DNA of 64,000 nt from Andreprevotia sp. IGB-42. Its GTDB lineage: Bacteria; Pseudomonadota; Gammaproteobacteria; Burkholderiales; Chitinibacteraceae. The translations under genes and the position numbers were made by a program. The stretch is taken from assembly GCF_009848685.1 (NCBI RefSeq), contig NZ_WXTX01000001.1:62001-126000 (forward strand). The letters are read 5' to 3'. The stretch's first letter is position 1. Every line of letters starts with the position of its first letter. Positions 35,125 through 45,161 of the stretch are shown here, piece after piece. The notes beneath the pieces were generated by a model. It was given only the letters and a program-made list of their open reading frames with translations. It made no database searches and was not told the origin of the DNA.

Positions 35125-36288
35125 TCAGGCCGGCCGGGGCACCCTGGGCAGGCCGATGGCGGCAATCAGCCAGCCCAGCAACGCCACCACCGCACCCAGC
35201 ACGAAACACCAGGTACCGCCCAGTGGCTCCCACGCCCAGCCGGCCAGCATGCCGCCAATGCTGCCGCCCAGCCCGAACGATGCGCCGATGTACAGCGCTT
35301 GCCCCTTGCCCTGATGCGGGCCGGCAAAATGCTTGTGCACATAGGTCATTGCGGTGGCATGGCAGATGGCAAAGCTCCATGCATGCCCCAGTTGCGCCAG
35401 CATCAGCAAGGCCATGCTGTTCACGCCGAAGCCGATCAGCAACCAGCGCGCCCCCGCCACCGCGAAGCACGACAGGAACAAGCCGCGTACCGACCAGCGC
35501 GCAGTCAGCTGCGGCATGATCAGGAATACGCAAACTTCGGCCATCACACCCAGCGCCCATAGCCAGCCTATGCTGCTCTTGGCGGCGCCATGCGCGGTGA
35601 TGAAAATGGAATAGAAGCTGTAGTACGGCCCATGCGACAGCAACATCAGAAAACAGCAGCCAAACACCACCTGGATTTCGCGCCGCGCGATGATCTGCCG
35701 GAAGCCGGCAGCGTGCACATGGCTGGCTGGTGCCGCCGGTGCTTCCGGCAACAGCCATGCGCAGATGGCCAGCCCGCTCATCACCAGCACCACCACCATC
35801 GGCAAGGTAGCGATGCCATGCGCCTGCATCCAGTAACCGGCCAGCACCGACGACACCACGAAGCCGATCGAGCCCCACACCCGCACGCGCGCATACCGGC
35901 CACTGTCGCCCTTGAGCTTGGCCATGGTCAGCCCCTCTACCAGCGGCAAGGCAGCACTCCAGAAGAAGGTGGCGAGCCATACGGCAGCAAAGATGCCGAT
36001 GAAGCCGTGTACGAACAGCAGACAGAAAAAACCGCTGACGCCCCCGATGCCGGCGATGCGCAGGATCAGCGAGCGCTTGCCGCTACGGTCTGCCAGCCAG
36101 CCCCAGATGGCAGGCGCGTAGATGCGGTTTATCTGCGTGAGCGAGGTGAGGATGCCGATCTGCCAGGCGGGAAACGACAGCGCAGCCAGATACACGCCCC
36201 AATAAGGCTGGAACAGCCCGGTGAAGGCGAAATAGCAAAAATAAAAACCGCCGATCGCGAACAGACCGGCGGCTGGTTTGAATGGCAT
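35125..36288 (-). CDS. MFS permease, HcaT/phenylpropionate-permease-like
   Basis: This 387-residue protein has 12 predicted transmembrane segments. It opens PFKPAAGLFAIGGFYFCYFAFTGLFQPYWGVYL and has WGWLADRSGKRS near residue 61, typical of the MFS_1-like/HcaT group. The substrate is not evident. It starts 7 bases after the pgsA stop, so the two share a transcript. The ATG at 36288 is preferred over a longer frame inside pgsA. Confidence 0.82.
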   Translation of the reverse strand: MPFKPAAGLFAIGGFYFCYFAFTGLFQPYWGVYLAALSFPAWQIGILTSLTQINRIYAPAIWGWLADRSGKRSLILRIAGIGGVSGFFCLLFVHGFIGIFAAVWLATFFWSAALPLVEGLTMAKLKGDSGRYARVRVWGSIGFVVSSVLAGYWMQAHGIATLPMVVVLVMSGLAICAWLLPEAPAAPASHVHAAGFRQIIARREIQVVFGCCFLMLLSHGPYYSFYSIFITAHGAAKSSIGWLWALGVMAEVCVFLIMPQLTARWSVRGLFLSCFAVAGARWLLIGFGVNSMALLMLAQLGHAWSFAICHATAMTYVHKHFAGPHQGKGQALYIGASFGLGGSIGGMLAGWAWEPLGGTWCFVLGAVVALLGWLIAAIGLPRVPRPA

Positions 36289-36295
36289 GAAAACC

Positions 36296-36865
36296 TCAGT
36301 GCGTTTTGAACTGCTGCGCCGCAACCCGCAGGTAATAGAACATCGACACGATGGTCAGCACCCCCGCGACATACAGCGCGATCATGCCGATCAGCTGGGT
36401 GGAAACGCCTGGCAGCAGCGGTCCCCACCACAACAGCAGCAGGATGGCGATCATCTGCGCCGCGGTTTTCAGTTTGCCAATGTAGGCAACGGCAACATTC
36501 TTGGACTTGCCAAGTTGCGCCATCCACTCGCGCAAAGCGGAAATGGTGATTTCACGGCCGATGATGATCACCGCCAGCCACGCCGGCGCGCGGTCGATTT
36601 CCACCAGCAGGATCAGCGCGGCGGCCACCATCAGCTTGTCGGCAACCGGATCGAGAAACGCACCGAAGCTGGAGGTCTGGTTCCAGCGCCGCGCCAGATA
36701 ACCATCAAACCAGTCAGTCAGTGCAGCCACCGCAAAAATCAGCGTGCCAACCATGTTTTTCACTTCGATGGGGGGCATATTGGCCGGCAGGTAGAACAGG
36801 CTGACAAAGACCGGGATCAGCGCCACGCGCAGCCAAGTGAGGAAAATGGGCAGGTTGAACGGCAT
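36296..36865 (-). CDS. pgsA: CDP-diacylglycerol-glycerol-3-phosphate 3-phosphatidyltransferase
   Basis: This 189-residue membrane enzyme makes phosphatidylglycerophosphate. The CDP-alcohol phosphatidyltransferase motif DGYLARRWNQTSSFGAFLD, continuing into PVADK, contains all expected Asp, Gly and Arg residues near residues 52-75. It opens MPFNLPIFLTWLRVALIPVF as other PgsA proteins do. The upstream in-frame extension to 36937 lacks any family match. Confidence 0.95.
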   Translation of the reverse strand: MPFNLPIFLTWLRVALIPVFVSLFYLPANMPPIEVKNMVGTLIFAVAALTDWFDGYLARRWNQTSSFGAFLDPVADKLMVAAALILLVEIDRAPAWLAVIIIGREITISALREWMAQLGKSKNVAVAYIGKLKTAAQMIAILLLLWWGPLLPGVSTQLIGMIALYVAGVLTIVSMFYYLRVAAQQFKTH

Positions 36866-36959
36866 CGGCGCGCGATCCGGTGGGCGGGAAATGCCGCATT
36901 TTAGCTGCTTGGCCGGCTGGCGCGAAGTACACGGCAAGAATGAGTGACGTTACTATTGG

Positions 36960-37760
36960 CTAGTGCGTTGCAACAACATTGCAATCTGCGCTCAACGCCT
37001 GCAAAACCTGCCCATCTGCGCCATCCTCCAGCCATGCAGCCACGCCGCTGTACTGTGGCTTTTGCCCTGGCGCGAACGCCAGCTGCACGCTGCGGTGCAA
37101 ATGGCCATCCGCTGCCGGGTTGAACGGGCCAAGCAGCTGCCGCACCACCGCATGATGCTGCAACAGCAGGCCGCTGTTTTCGCCCGCTTTTACCTGGCTA
37201 TCGAGCTTGTCCTCATACAGCGCCAGGTAAAGTTGCCCCTTTCCCGCCTGCTGCACATCCACTTCCACCGCCACACCGCCCGCGGCGGCTTGCAACTGCA
37301 GTTGCATCAGCGCAGTGCGCGCGGGCCGCGCTGCGTGCAATGCGGCATACCCCTGGTGCCAGTTGCGGTTATCGCGCCCATCCACCAGCAACTGCGGGGT
37401 ATAGACAAACGCCGCACCGCCCAGTGCTGCCCTGGCCCGCTGGCGCTGGCTATAAGCCGCGCTTGCAAAGCGGTCCTGCCAGCCGATGTAATCCCAGTAG
37501 TCGACATGAAACGCCAATGGCAACACAGCCTTGCGGGGCAGCCCTGACGCTTGCAGTCCACCCAGCCAGCGATCAGCCGGCGGACAACTGCTGCAGCCTT
37601 CCGAGGTATACAGCTCGACCAGCACGGGTGGATGCGGGCTGCTGTGCAGCAAGACGCTGCGGCAAGCTGGTACCGCTTCGCCTGAAGCGAGTGCAGGCAG
37701 CGCCGAAGCGCCCGCAATGGCGATCAGCGAGCAGGCCCGATACAGCGGGAAGTGATTCAT
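36960..37760 (-). CDS. DUF1223 exported thioredoxin-like protein
   Basis: This 266-residue protein has an N-terminal signal peptide (LIAIAGASALPALASG). The DUF1223 core VLVELYTSEGCSSCPPADRWL holds a CxxC pair (Cys56, Cys59). Further conserved blocks are FHVDYWDYIGWQDRFA and YTPQLLVDG. Family members are periplasmic and thioredoxin-fold; their function is not established. The gene is divergent from the thioesterase gene; the spacer holds no recognisable promoter. Confidence 0.88.
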   Translation of the reverse strand: MNHFPLYRACSLIAIAGASALPALASGEAVPACRSVLLHSSPHPPVLVELYTSEGCSSCPPADRWLGGLQASGLPRKAVLPLAFHVDYWDYIGWQDRFASAAYSQRQRARAALGGAAFVYTPQLLVDGRDNRNWHQGYAALHAARPARTALMQLQLQAAAGGVAVEVDVQQAGKGQLYLALYEDKLDSQVKAGENSGLLLQHHAVVRQLLGPFNPAADGHLHRSVQLAFAPGQKPQYSGVAAWLEDGADGQVLQALSADCNVVATH

Positions 37761-37902
37761 GGCACGGTGCCCGGAGTTTGCGGATGAACATGAGTCGCGG
37801 CGGACAGCCGAACATGACAGCAGGGGCGCATGCAGATTGAAAACAGCATTGAAAAAAACGATCGTTTGATATGTTGGTGGCTCACACCATGGAATGCCCG
37901 CG

Positions 37903-38376
37903 ATGAACGCCAGCCTTTTCCGCCACCTCGTCAATGTGTGGCCGCCGTTTTTGCTGACCGGCATCCACGCCACCCGCATCAATCCCGACTACCGTGCAGT
38001 CGATGTCGAGTTACGCCTGCGCTGGTACAATCGCAACGATGTCGGCACGCATTTTGGCGGCAGCCTGTTTGCGATGACCGATGCCTGGTACATGCTGATG
38101 CTGATGAATATCCTGGGCCGCGATTACTTCGTGTGGGATCAGAGCGCGAAGATCGATTTCCTGGCGCCAGGGCGCGGCGTGGTGACGGCGCGCTTCCGGC
38201 TGGAAGAAACCACGCTGGCGGACATCCGCGCCAATACCGCCGAGGGCAACAAATACCTGCCCGAATTCGTCGTCGATATCGTCGATCATCACGGTGCAAC
38301 CGTTGCACGGGTGACCAAGACACTCTACATGCGCAAAAAACCCAAGGCGCGCCAGGCGCTGGCGGAACCTGCCTGA
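37903..38376 (+). CDS. DUF4442 hot-dog thioesterase-like protein
   Basis: This 157-residue hot-dog-fold protein matches DUF4442: LVNVWPPFLLTGIHATRI, then GTHFGGSLFAMTDAWYMLML, then DQSAKIDFLAPGRG. Such proteins resemble acyl-CoA thioesterases, but the substrate is unknown. The ATG at 37903, with GGAA 9 bases upstream, fits the family start better than the ATG at 37894. Confidence 0.85.
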   Translation: MNASLFRHLVNVWPPFLLTGIHATRINPDYRAVDVELRLRWYNRNDVGTHFGGSLFAMTDAWYMLMLMNILGRDYFVWDQSAKIDFLAPGRGVVTARFRLEETTLADIRANTAEGNKYLPEFVVDIVDHHGATVARVTKTLYMRKKPKARQALAEPA

Positions 38377-38423
38377 CAACAGGCGGTCGGAATGCCTTCC
38401 TTCACTTTGCCGATGCCTGCCTG

Positions 38424-38882
38424 ATGCCGATACGCGAAACCCGCGCCGCCGACTTCCCCGCCCTGTTCGACTTGCGTGCCCGTACGCGCGAAAACGCCAT
38501 GAGCGTGGCCGAACTGGCTGCACGCGGCGTCACGCCCGAGAGTGCAGCAGAAGCCCTTGCCACCGGGCAAATCCGCGGCTGGTTATACGAAGTGGACGGC
38601 AAGATCGTCGGCTTTGCCAGTGGTGATCGCAGCAGCGGTGAAATGCTGGTGCTGGCAGTGCTGCCAGAATTCGAAGCACTGGGCATAGGACGCGCATTGC
38701 TGACGCGGGTAACGCAATGGCTGCAGGAATGCGGCCACCAGCATATCTGGCTGACCGCCAACCCGGATTCAGCCGTGCGTGCATATGGTTTCTACCGGCA
38801 TTGCGGCTGGGTAGCCAGCGGCGAAATGGCCGGGGACGAGGAAATCATGGTGTACCGCCCCACCGGGCCAAACACGCCGTAA
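38424..38882 (+). CDS. GNAT family N-acetyltransferase
   Basis: This 152-residue acetyltransferase fold protein has the acetyl-CoA loop region LAVLPEFEALGIGRALLTRV at about residues 74-93 and ends AYGFYRHCGWVASGE. It acetylates an unknown amine. It follows the DUF4442 gene by 47 bases on the same strand. The ATG at 38424 is chosen from the family length; the same frame is open far upstream but overlaps the thioesterase gene. No clear ribosome site is present. Confidence 0.82.
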   Translation: MPIRETRAADFPALFDLRARTRENAMSVAELAARGVTPESAAEALATGQIRGWLYEVDGKIVGFASGDRSSGEMLVLAVLPEFEALGIGRALLTRVTQWLQECGHQHIWLTANPDSAVRAYGFYRHCGWVASGEMAGDEEIMVYRPTGPNTP

Positions 38883-38988
38883 GCGGCAAGAGCCGGTAGC
38901 CGCTTGCCAAGGCAGGCAAAAAAGGCCCGGGCGGGGTGTCTGCTACCGGTGATCCGCCGCTGATGGCCCCGGCGTCCATGACGGGCGC

Positions 38989-40842
38989 TCAGCGCAGCGC
39001 GGCGTAGATGCGTTCGGCCAGCTCGGCATTGATGCCGTCGACCTGCATCAGGTCGTCCACGCCGGCGGCCTTCACGCCCTGCAGCCCGCCAAAACGCGCC
39101 AGCAGCTTCTGTCGCCGCTTGGGGCCCACGCCTTCGATCTCTTCCAGGCTGGATGCCACCCGTGCCTTGGCGCGACGCGCGCGATGCCCGGTGATGGCAA
39201 AACGGTGCGACTCATCGCGGATCTGCTGGACCAGATGCAGGCCGGCATGGTCGGCGGGCAGGCGGATTACTGCATGGGTGGTGGCGACGATGAGTTGCTC
39301 CAGCCCGGCCTTGCGCGTTTCGCCCTTGGCCACACCCAGCAGGACGGGCTGCGTCAGCCCTACTTCGGCCAGCACCTCCTCGGCCTGCGTCAGTTGGCCT
39401 TTGCCGCCGTCGATCAGGATCAGGTCGGGCATCTTGCCCTCGCCATTGGCCACCTTGCCGTAGCGGCGCGTCAGCACCTGCTTCATGGCGGCGTAGTCAT
39501 CACCCCCGGTGATGCCATCGATGTTGTAACGGCGATATTCCTTCGGTTGCATGTCGCCACGATCAAACACCACGCACGACGCCACCGTAGCCTCGCCCAT
39601 GGTGTGCGAGATATCGAAGCACTCGATGCGCTGCGTTTCCTCCGGCAGGTTGAGCGCCTCCACCAGTGCGGTCAGCCGGCCAGACTGGCTGGCGGCCTGC
39701 GCACGGCGCTGCAGGATGGCCAGCTCGGCGTTCTTGGTGGCCATTTCCAGCCATATGCGGCGCTCGCCATTCGGGTTGCTGTTGATGATGACCTTGCGGC
39801 CAGCCTGGTCGGACAGCAGCGTGGCAATCAGCTCGGCGTCGTATGGCGCCGGGTGGCACAGCAGCAGCGGCGGCACATTGCGGTCCAGGTAATGCTGGGC
39901 CAGGAAGGCGCCCAGCGCCTCGGCCGCATCGTAATCCTCGGCATGCGTGGGGAACAGGTTCTTGTCGCCCACGTGGCGGCCGCCACGCACCATGGCCAGG
40001 TTCAGGCACAGCGTGCCCTGTTCGATCACACAGGCAATGATGTCGGCATCCAGCGCGTTGGTATTGCTGGATACGAACTGGCGCTCCTGGATCTTTGCCA
40101 GCGCCTGCACCTGATCGCGCAGGCTGGCAGCAGTTTCGAAATCCCAATTGTCCGATGCCGCCTGCATGCGCGCTTCCAGCTCCACCAGCAGCTCGTTGCC
40201 CTTGCCGTTGAGAAAGCGCTCGGCATTGCCGACATCACGCCGGTAATCTTCCGGCTGGATGAAATCGACACAGGGGGCTGAGCAGCGCTTGATCTGGTGC
40301 AGCAGACAGGGGCGCGAGCGGTTGGCAAATACCGTGTCTTCACAGGTGCGCAGCTTGAATACCTTCTGCAGCAGCTGGATCGATTCCTTCACCACATAGC
40401 CATTGGGAAACGGCCCGAAATACTGGTTACGCTTGTCCAGCGCGCCCCGGTAGTACGCCAGCCGTGGTGACTTGTGCCCGGTGATCACCAGGTAGGGATA
40501 ACTTTTGTCATCGCGGAACAGGATGTTGTAGCGCGGCGCCAGCGCCTTGATCAGGTTGTTTTCCAGCACCAGCGCTTCGGCTTCCGAACGCACCACGGTG
40601 GTATCGATGCGGTCCACATGGGTGAGCATCAGCCGGATGCGCGGGCTCTGATCATTTTTCTGGAAATACGATCCCACGCGCTTTTTCAGGTCCAGCGCCT
40701 TGCCCACGTACAGCACCGTGCCGTCGGCAGCGATATAGCGATACACGCCGGGCAGGTTGGGCAAGGTTTTGACATGTGCGACCAGCCTGGCCCAGCGCTC
40801 GTCTGGCTGGGCTTCGGGCACAAGATTGGTTTCAGCATCCAT
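38989..40842 (-). CDS. uvrC: Excinuclease ABC subunit C
   Basis: This 617-residue nuclease makes both incisions in nucleotide-excision repair. The GIY-YIG domain is at residues ~30-110 ([25 protein letters not shown]). The UVR motif lies near 205-235 and the RNase-H-like nuclease at ~370-540 ([26 protein letters not shown]). Two helix-hairpin-helix motifs form the C-terminus. Length is normal. A TAAAAT box lies only 12 bases before the ATG, so the transcript leader may be very short. Confidence 0.97.
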   Translation of the reverse strand: MDAETNLVPEAQPDERWARLVAHVKTLPNLPGVYRYIAADGTVLYVGKALDLKKRVGSYFQKNDQSPRIRLMLTHVDRIDTTVVRSEAEALVLENNLIKALAPRYNILFRDDKSYPYLVITGHKSPRLAYYRGALDKRNQYFGPFPNGYVVKESIQLLQKVFKLRTCEDTVFANRSRPCLLHQIKRCSAPCVDFIQPEDYRRDVGNAERFLNGKGNELLVELEARMQAASDNWDFETAASLRDQVQALAKIQERQFVSSNTNALDADIIACVIEQGTLCLNLAMVRGGRHVGDKNLFPTHAEDYDAAEALGAFLAQHYLDRNVPPLLLCHPAPYDAELIATLLSDQAGRKVIINSNPNGERRIWLEMATKNAELAILQRRAQAASQSGRLTALVEALNLPEETQRIECFDISHTMGEATVASCVVFDRGDMQPKEYRRYNIDGITGGDDYAAMKQVLTRRYGKVANGEGKMPDLILIDGGKGQLTQAEEVLAEVGLTQPVLLGVAKGETRKAGLEQLIVATTHAVIRLPADHAGLHLVQQIRDESHRFAITGHRARRAKARVASSLEEIEGVGPKRRQKLLARFGGLQGVKAAGVDDLMQVDGINAELAERIYAALR

Positions 40843-41075
40843 GCCGCCATTTTACCGGCAGCGCGGCAGGAAAAACCGCCGATTGCGCAGGCGCCGTGCA
40901 GATAGGCGCTGCCGCACCCTGTGCCGCTGGTCTACGCTGATGAAAACCCGCATGGACGCTACCTGTTGCCACGGGCACCTTGTGCGCCTTGCCGCCGTGC
41001 CCAAGCCAGCCGCTGCCCGCGGCGGGCAATGCATGCGTGTCTTGTGCCCTATCATGGCCAGTCAAGGATGGAACA

Positions 41076-42425
41076 ATGTCGCAACGTGATGCATTCACGT
41101 CCACTTTCGGCGTACTCGTCGCCACGCTCGGCTCTGCGGTGGGCCTGGGCAATATCTGGAAATTTCCTTACCTGACCGGCACCAACGGTGGCGCAGGCTT
41201 CCTGCTGGTGTATCTGCTGGCCACCTTGCTGGTGGGGCTGCCGGTGATGATTGCCGAAATCATGCTGGGCCGCACCGCGCGCGCCAACGCGGTATCCACC
41301 CTCGCGCAACTGGCGCCGCGCCAGCCGCTCTGGCAAAGCATCGGCTACATGGGACTGCTGGCGGCAGTGCTGATCCTGGCGTTTTATACCGAAGTGGCCG
41401 GCTGGGTGTTTGCGTATATCGTCAAGGCGCTCAGGGGCCAATTGCAATTTACCGATCCACACAGCGCAGCGGCCGCATTCGGCGCGCTGGTGGGCTCGCC
41501 GTGGCAGGCACTGCTATGGCAGTGGCTGGTGCTGGCGTTTACCGGCGGTATCATCATGCTGGGGGTATCGAAGGGCATCGAAGCGGTGACCAAGCGGCTG
41601 ATGCCGCTTTTGTTCCTGCTGCTGTTTTTGCTGTGCGTGCGCAGCCTGACCTTGCCGGGGGCGATGGCCGGGCTGGCTTTCCTGCTGCAGCCCGATTTTG
41701 GCAAGATCACCACCAGCGTGGTGCTGACTGCACTGGGGCTGGCATTTTTCAAGCTGTCCATCGGCATGGGTACGATGATCACCTACGGCAGCTATTTCCG
41801 CGATGAGCAGAACATCCCCGCCACCGCGTTGCGGGTGATGCTGGCCGACCTGAGTGTGTCGCTGCTGGCAGGCGTGGCGATCTTTCCGGCGGTCTTTGCC
41901 TTCGGCTTTGCGCCGTCGGCTGGCCCATCGCTGGTATTCATGACCATACCGGCAGTGTTCTACAGCATGCCGGGCGGCAGCCTCTTCATGACGTTGTTCT
42001 TCGTGCTGACCGCGATTGCCGCCACCGGTGCCATCCTGTCCATCCTGGAGGTACCGGTTGCCATGTTGACCGAACGCCTGGGCTGGCATCGCCGCAAGGC
42101 CACGCTGGTCACCCTGTTCACCATCGCGCTGCTGGGCGTACCTGCGGCGCTGTCACACGGTGTAACTGCAGGCTGGAAACTGTTCGGACTGAACCCTTTC
42201 GAGCTGTTCGACTTCATCAGCTCGAACATCCTGCTGCCGCTGGGCGGCATCCTGATCGCGCTGTTCGCGGGCTGGGTGTATGGCCTGCCCAAGCTGCGGG
42301 ACGCACTCAGCAATCATGGGCAGTTACAGAATACCCGCATCATCGGGCTGCTGTACCTGCTGACGCGCTACGTGGCGCCGTTGCTGGTTGCAGTGATCCT
42401 GCTCAAGGGCCTGAATGTGTTCTGA
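41076..42425 (+). CDS. Sodium-dependent (NSS/SNF) family transporter
   Basis: This 449-residue LeuT-fold symporter has ~11-12 helices. Helix 1 carries the sodium-site signature LGSAVGLGNIWKFPYLTGTNGGAGFLLVY, broken near the middle. GMGTMITYGSYF near residue 230 is helix 6. It imports an amino acid or related amine with sodium; the substrate is unclear. AAGGAT lies upstream of ATG 41076. It is divergent from uvrC across a 233-base gap with no further gene. Confidence 0.9.
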   Translation: MSQRDAFTSTFGVLVATLGSAVGLGNIWKFPYLTGTNGGAGFLLVYLLATLLVGLPVMIAEIMLGRTARANAVSTLAQLAPRQPLWQSIGYMGLLAAVLILAFYTEVAGWVFAYIVKALRGQLQFTDPHSAAAAFGALVGSPWQALLWQWLVLAFTGGIIMLGVSKGIEAVTKRLMPLLFLLLFLLCVRSLTLPGAMAGLAFLLQPDFGKITTSVVLTALGLAFFKLSIGMGTMITYGSYFRDEQNIPATALRVMLADLSVSLLAGVAIFPAVFAFGFAPSAGPSLVFMTIPAVFYSMPGGSLFMTLFFVLTAIAATGAILSILEVPVAMLTERLGWHRRKATLVTLFTIALLGVPAALSHGVTAGWKLFGLNPFELFDFISSNILLPLGGILIALFAGWVYGLPKLRDALSNHGQLQNTRIIGLLYLLTRYVAPLLVAVILLKGLNVF

Positions 42426-42445
42426 GCACCCTATCCGGCGCCAAG

Positions 42446-43576
42446 CTACCAGTCGATGCGCGTTGCCGCGTAGGCGATCAGGCCGGCGCTGAGCGCCACA
42501 AAGCCCAGCCCCCAGCCCAAGTGCAGATGATGGGCGATGAAACCGATCATGGGTGGGCCCACCAGAAAACCGACGGAGCCGGTGGTCGTTGCTGCGGCCA
42601 GCGCCACCGGCCCCTGGCGTGCAGCCACCTGGTAAAGGCACGGCGATACGGCCGCCACGCCTAGCCCCACCATCACGAAACCCAGCAGGCCAGCCACATA
42701 GCCACCCACCAGCACCGCACCGCCCAGGCCCAGGCCAGCCAGTAGGCCACCACCCAGCAACAGCCGCCGTGGCCCGATGCGCGTGCGGGCCAGATCGCCA
42801 AACCAGCGTGTCAGCAGCATGGTGATCGAGAAGCACGCCAACCCCCAGGCTGCCAGCGATTCGGTGGCGCCGGTGCGCTCCTTCAGGTACAGCGCGGTCC
42901 AGTCTGCCATAGAGCCTTCGACGATGGTGCCGCCGAACACGGCCACCACCACCCACAACGCGGCGCCGGTAGGCAACGAGAAAGGCCTGCGCACCACGTC
43001 CACCTCGCTGCGTGGTGAATCTGCCAGCAACTGGCCGCCCGCCCAGAGCGCTGCAGCCCACATCAGCACCGCTACCAGCATGAAATGCAACTGCACCTGC
43101 GAGGTGAAATGGGTGAGCGCCGCCGCGATCATCGCGGCTGCCAGCATGCCCAGGCTGAATGTTGCATGCAGCCGCGACATGATGGCACGGCCGCCATGCA
43201 GCTCGATCTCGGCCGCCTGCGCATTCATTGCCACGTTGAGGCAACTGGCACAGACACCTTCGAACACCATGATCGCCATGGCCAGCGGGTAGCTGGGCAC
43301 GAAAGCCAGCGCAATCAGCAATAGCGGCAGCAATGCACTCATCAACCAGCACAGCCGTTTTGCGCCCAGCTTGTGCAGCAAGGTGGCAGTAACGGGGAAG
43401 GAAAACACCGCACCCAGGCCGCTGGCCAGCAGGAAGAACCCCACCTCGGCATCCGAAATGGCCAGGCGGGCCTTGAGCGCAGGCAGGCGCGCCGCCCAGC
43501 TGCCGTAGTTGAGTCCATGCAGGAAGAAAAGTGCGGCCACCGCGTACGGGGCTCTGCGCAAGGCGGATGAAGTCAT
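42446..43576 (-). CDS. MFS transporter (YbjJ-like)
   Basis: This 376-residue protein has 12 predicted membrane segments. It opens with YAVAALFFLHGLNYGSWAARLPALK, a motif of the YbjJ-type MFS subgroup. The substrate is unknown. It is convergent with the sodium symporter gene and preceded by an AT-rich palindrome (43638-43651) that may bind a repressor. No regulator gene is adjacent. Confidence 0.85.
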   Translation of the reverse strand: MTSSALRRAPYAVAALFFLHGLNYGSWAARLPALKARLAISDAEVGFFLLASGLGAVFSFPVTATLLHKLGAKRLCWLMSALLPLLLIALAFVPSYPLAMAIMVFEGVCASCLNVAMNAQAAEIELHGGRAIMSRLHATFSLGMLAAAMIAAALTHFTSQVQLHFMLVAVLMWAAALWAGGQLLADSPRSEVDVVRRPFSLPTGAALWVVVAVFGGTIVEGSMADWTALYLKERTGATESLAAWGLACFSITMLLTRWFGDLARTRIGPRRLLLGGGLLAGLGLGGAVLVGGYVAGLLGFVMVGLGVAAVSPCLYQVAARQGPVALAAATTTGSVGFLVGPPMIGFIAHHLHLGWGLGFVALSAGLIAYAATRIDW

Positions 43577-43637
43577 GGCGTTTTTTCTGGCTGGTTACTC
43601 ACCCCGGCTGACGCAGTCGGGCGATGCAAACCAAATA

Positions 43638-43651
43638 TAAGTATGTACTTA
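43638..43651. promoter_or_regulatory. Palindromic operator candidate upstream of MFS gene
   Basis: TAAGTA-TG-TACTTA is an inverted repeat with 6-bp arms inside an AT-rich island of a GC-rich region. It lies 62 bases before the MFS start and just past the flhB-like stop side. The size fits a dimeric TetR-type site, though no regulator is visible. Confidence 0.35.
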
Positions 43652-43655
43652 CTTA

Positions 43656-43988
43656 TTACGCCGATTTGTCTTCAAGGTCAGCTAGGGAAAATACCGGGGC
43701 GCTTGCATCACCACCCCGTTCGATCTGGTAAACGAAGGCCAGCAGCTCTGCAATGGCGCGGTACAGCTGAGGAGGAATGCGCTGGTCCAGATCAACCTGC
43801 ATCAGCAGCGAAACCAGCTCCGGGGATTCGTGCACGAACACGCCGGCTTCCTTGGCCTTCTCGATGATCTTTTCAGCGGTGATGCCCTTGCCCTTGGCCA
43901 CCACACGCGGGGATGCCGTGCCTTCCTGGTAAGCCAGCGCAACGGCACTCTGCCGGTCACTTGTCTGGCGCTGCAGCTTGCGTGCCAT
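43656..43988 (-). CDS. Orphan FlhB C-terminal-like protein (EscU/YscU family fragment)
   Basis: This 110-residue protein resembles the cytosolic C-terminal domain of FlhB: SAVALAYQEGTASPRVVAKGKGITAEKIIEKAKEAGV. There is no membrane part. The NPTH self-cleavage sequence of true FlhB is absent (RQSAVAL in its place), as in other stand-alone FlhB-like genes paired with FliK-like genes. It starts 3 bases after the fliK-like stop. Its role in export switching is not established. Confidence 0.85.
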   Translation of the reverse strand: MARKLQRQTSDRQSAVALAYQEGTASPRVVAKGKGITAEKIIEKAKEAGVFVHESPELVSLLMQVDLDQRIPPQLYRAIAELLAFVYQIERGGDASAPVFSLADLEDKSA

Positions 43989-43991
43989 GGA

Positions 43992-45122
43992 TCAGCCGGC
44001 CTCCCCGGCGTGTTCTTCCTCGGCAACGGCAAACAGCGGCGTGGCAGCCAAGGTCAGGCCCGCCGCCGCAAATTGCTTGCCAAGCAGGGCTTGGCCGGCT
44101 TTCAGGCGCTCGGCAGCCTCGGGCGTTTGCGCATCGAAACGCAGCGAGAAACGCCCTTGATACAGGTCCGTACTGATGGAAACCGCACCCAGGCTGGGTA
44201 GATCGAGATCGAGCCGGCTTTGCCAGCGCATTGCATCCGCTCCGATATCGCCGCCCGCTTCGCGCTCCGCATGATTATCCAGCTGCATTTGCCAGCGCAT
44301 CGGCTGGCCCGGCCACGCCTGGCCCTGCCATACCAGCGGCTTCTGTTCGAGTGCGTTCAGTTGCTGCTGCACCAGATTGCGGATCGGCGCACCATCATCG
44401 GCAACTTGCATGCTTTGCGCCACCTGGCCCTGGCGTTCCAGCAGGCCGGCATTTTGCGGAACGGATTCATCTGCGACCAGTTGCTGTGCGGGTACCTGCG
44501 GCTGTGCCAGATGCGGCAAGGATTGATTCTGCGGCTCCCTCAACAAAGCCTGTAGCGGTCTTTGCCCGCCTGCCCATTCAACCTGATGTGATTCGTAGAA
44601 CAACCCGCTTTCAGCAATTTTCTGCTGCAGCTTGCCGGCAATCTGTGCCGGGTCCGGTTCGCCTTCGAACAAGGGCACAGTCTGGCTGAGCGGCACCGCG
44701 CTGGTCTGCTCACCCTCGGCAGTCAGCACGGTACTGAGAAACTGGCCAGCCTTGCTGAATGCGGCTTGCTCCGCGCTTGGCGGCTGTTGCGGGAGTGTCG
44801 CACCGGGAGTTTGCTGCTGCGCGGCGGCTGGCGGCTGACGGGAAACCAGCGCAAAGGTCAGCTTGGGCTGATCCGACACCACGTCCAGCTCCAGCTGCTC
44901 GCCCGGCTCGGTATTGCGTGGCAGGTTCAGATCCAGCAACTGGTCTTTGACCAGTACGGCAAAGCGCCCGCCAGGCAATTGCCCGGTTACCGTGGCCTGC
45001 AATCTTTCACCAACTGAAAAACGCAGATCACCGGCTTCTGGCCGGATCACGTCGAACAAACCCTGTTGCTGGGTTTTCAGGTATTGCTGCAGCAGGCTGG
45101 CTGCTGAATTGCCGGGTAGCAT
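43992..45122 (-). CDS. FliK-like flagellar hook-length control C-terminal protein
   Basis: This 376-residue protein has a Gln/Pro/Ala-rich middle. The C-terminal domain (~residues 270-365) has LDLDLPSLGAVSISTDLYQGRFSLRFDAQ, matching the FliK C-domain pattern. It is followed by the FlhB-like gene, a pairing seen in other Proteobacteria distinct from the canonical fliK in the hook-basal-body operon. It may be a second or accessory export regulator. Confidence 0.75.
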   Translation of the reverse strand: MLPGNSAASLLQQYLKTQQQGLFDVIRPEAGDLRFSVGERLQATVTGQLPGGRFAVLVKDQLLDLNLPRNTEPGEQLELDVVSDQPKLTFALVSRQPPAAAQQQTPGATLPQQPPSAEQAAFSKAGQFLSTVLTAEGEQTSAVPLSQTVPLFEGEPDPAQIAGKLQQKIAESGLFYESHQVEWAGGQRPLQALLREPQNQSLPHLAQPQVPAQQLVADESVPQNAGLLERQGQVAQSMQVADDGAPIRNLVQQQLNALEQKPLVWQGQAWPGQPMRWQMQLDNHAEREAGGDIGADAMRWQSRLDLDLPSLGAVSISTDLYQGRFSLRFDAQTPEAAERLKAGQALLGKQFAAAGLTLAATPLFAVAEEEHAGEAG

Positions 45123-45161
45123 GATGGCTCCTGCGCGCTGGCCGCTGCCGGACGACAGCGA

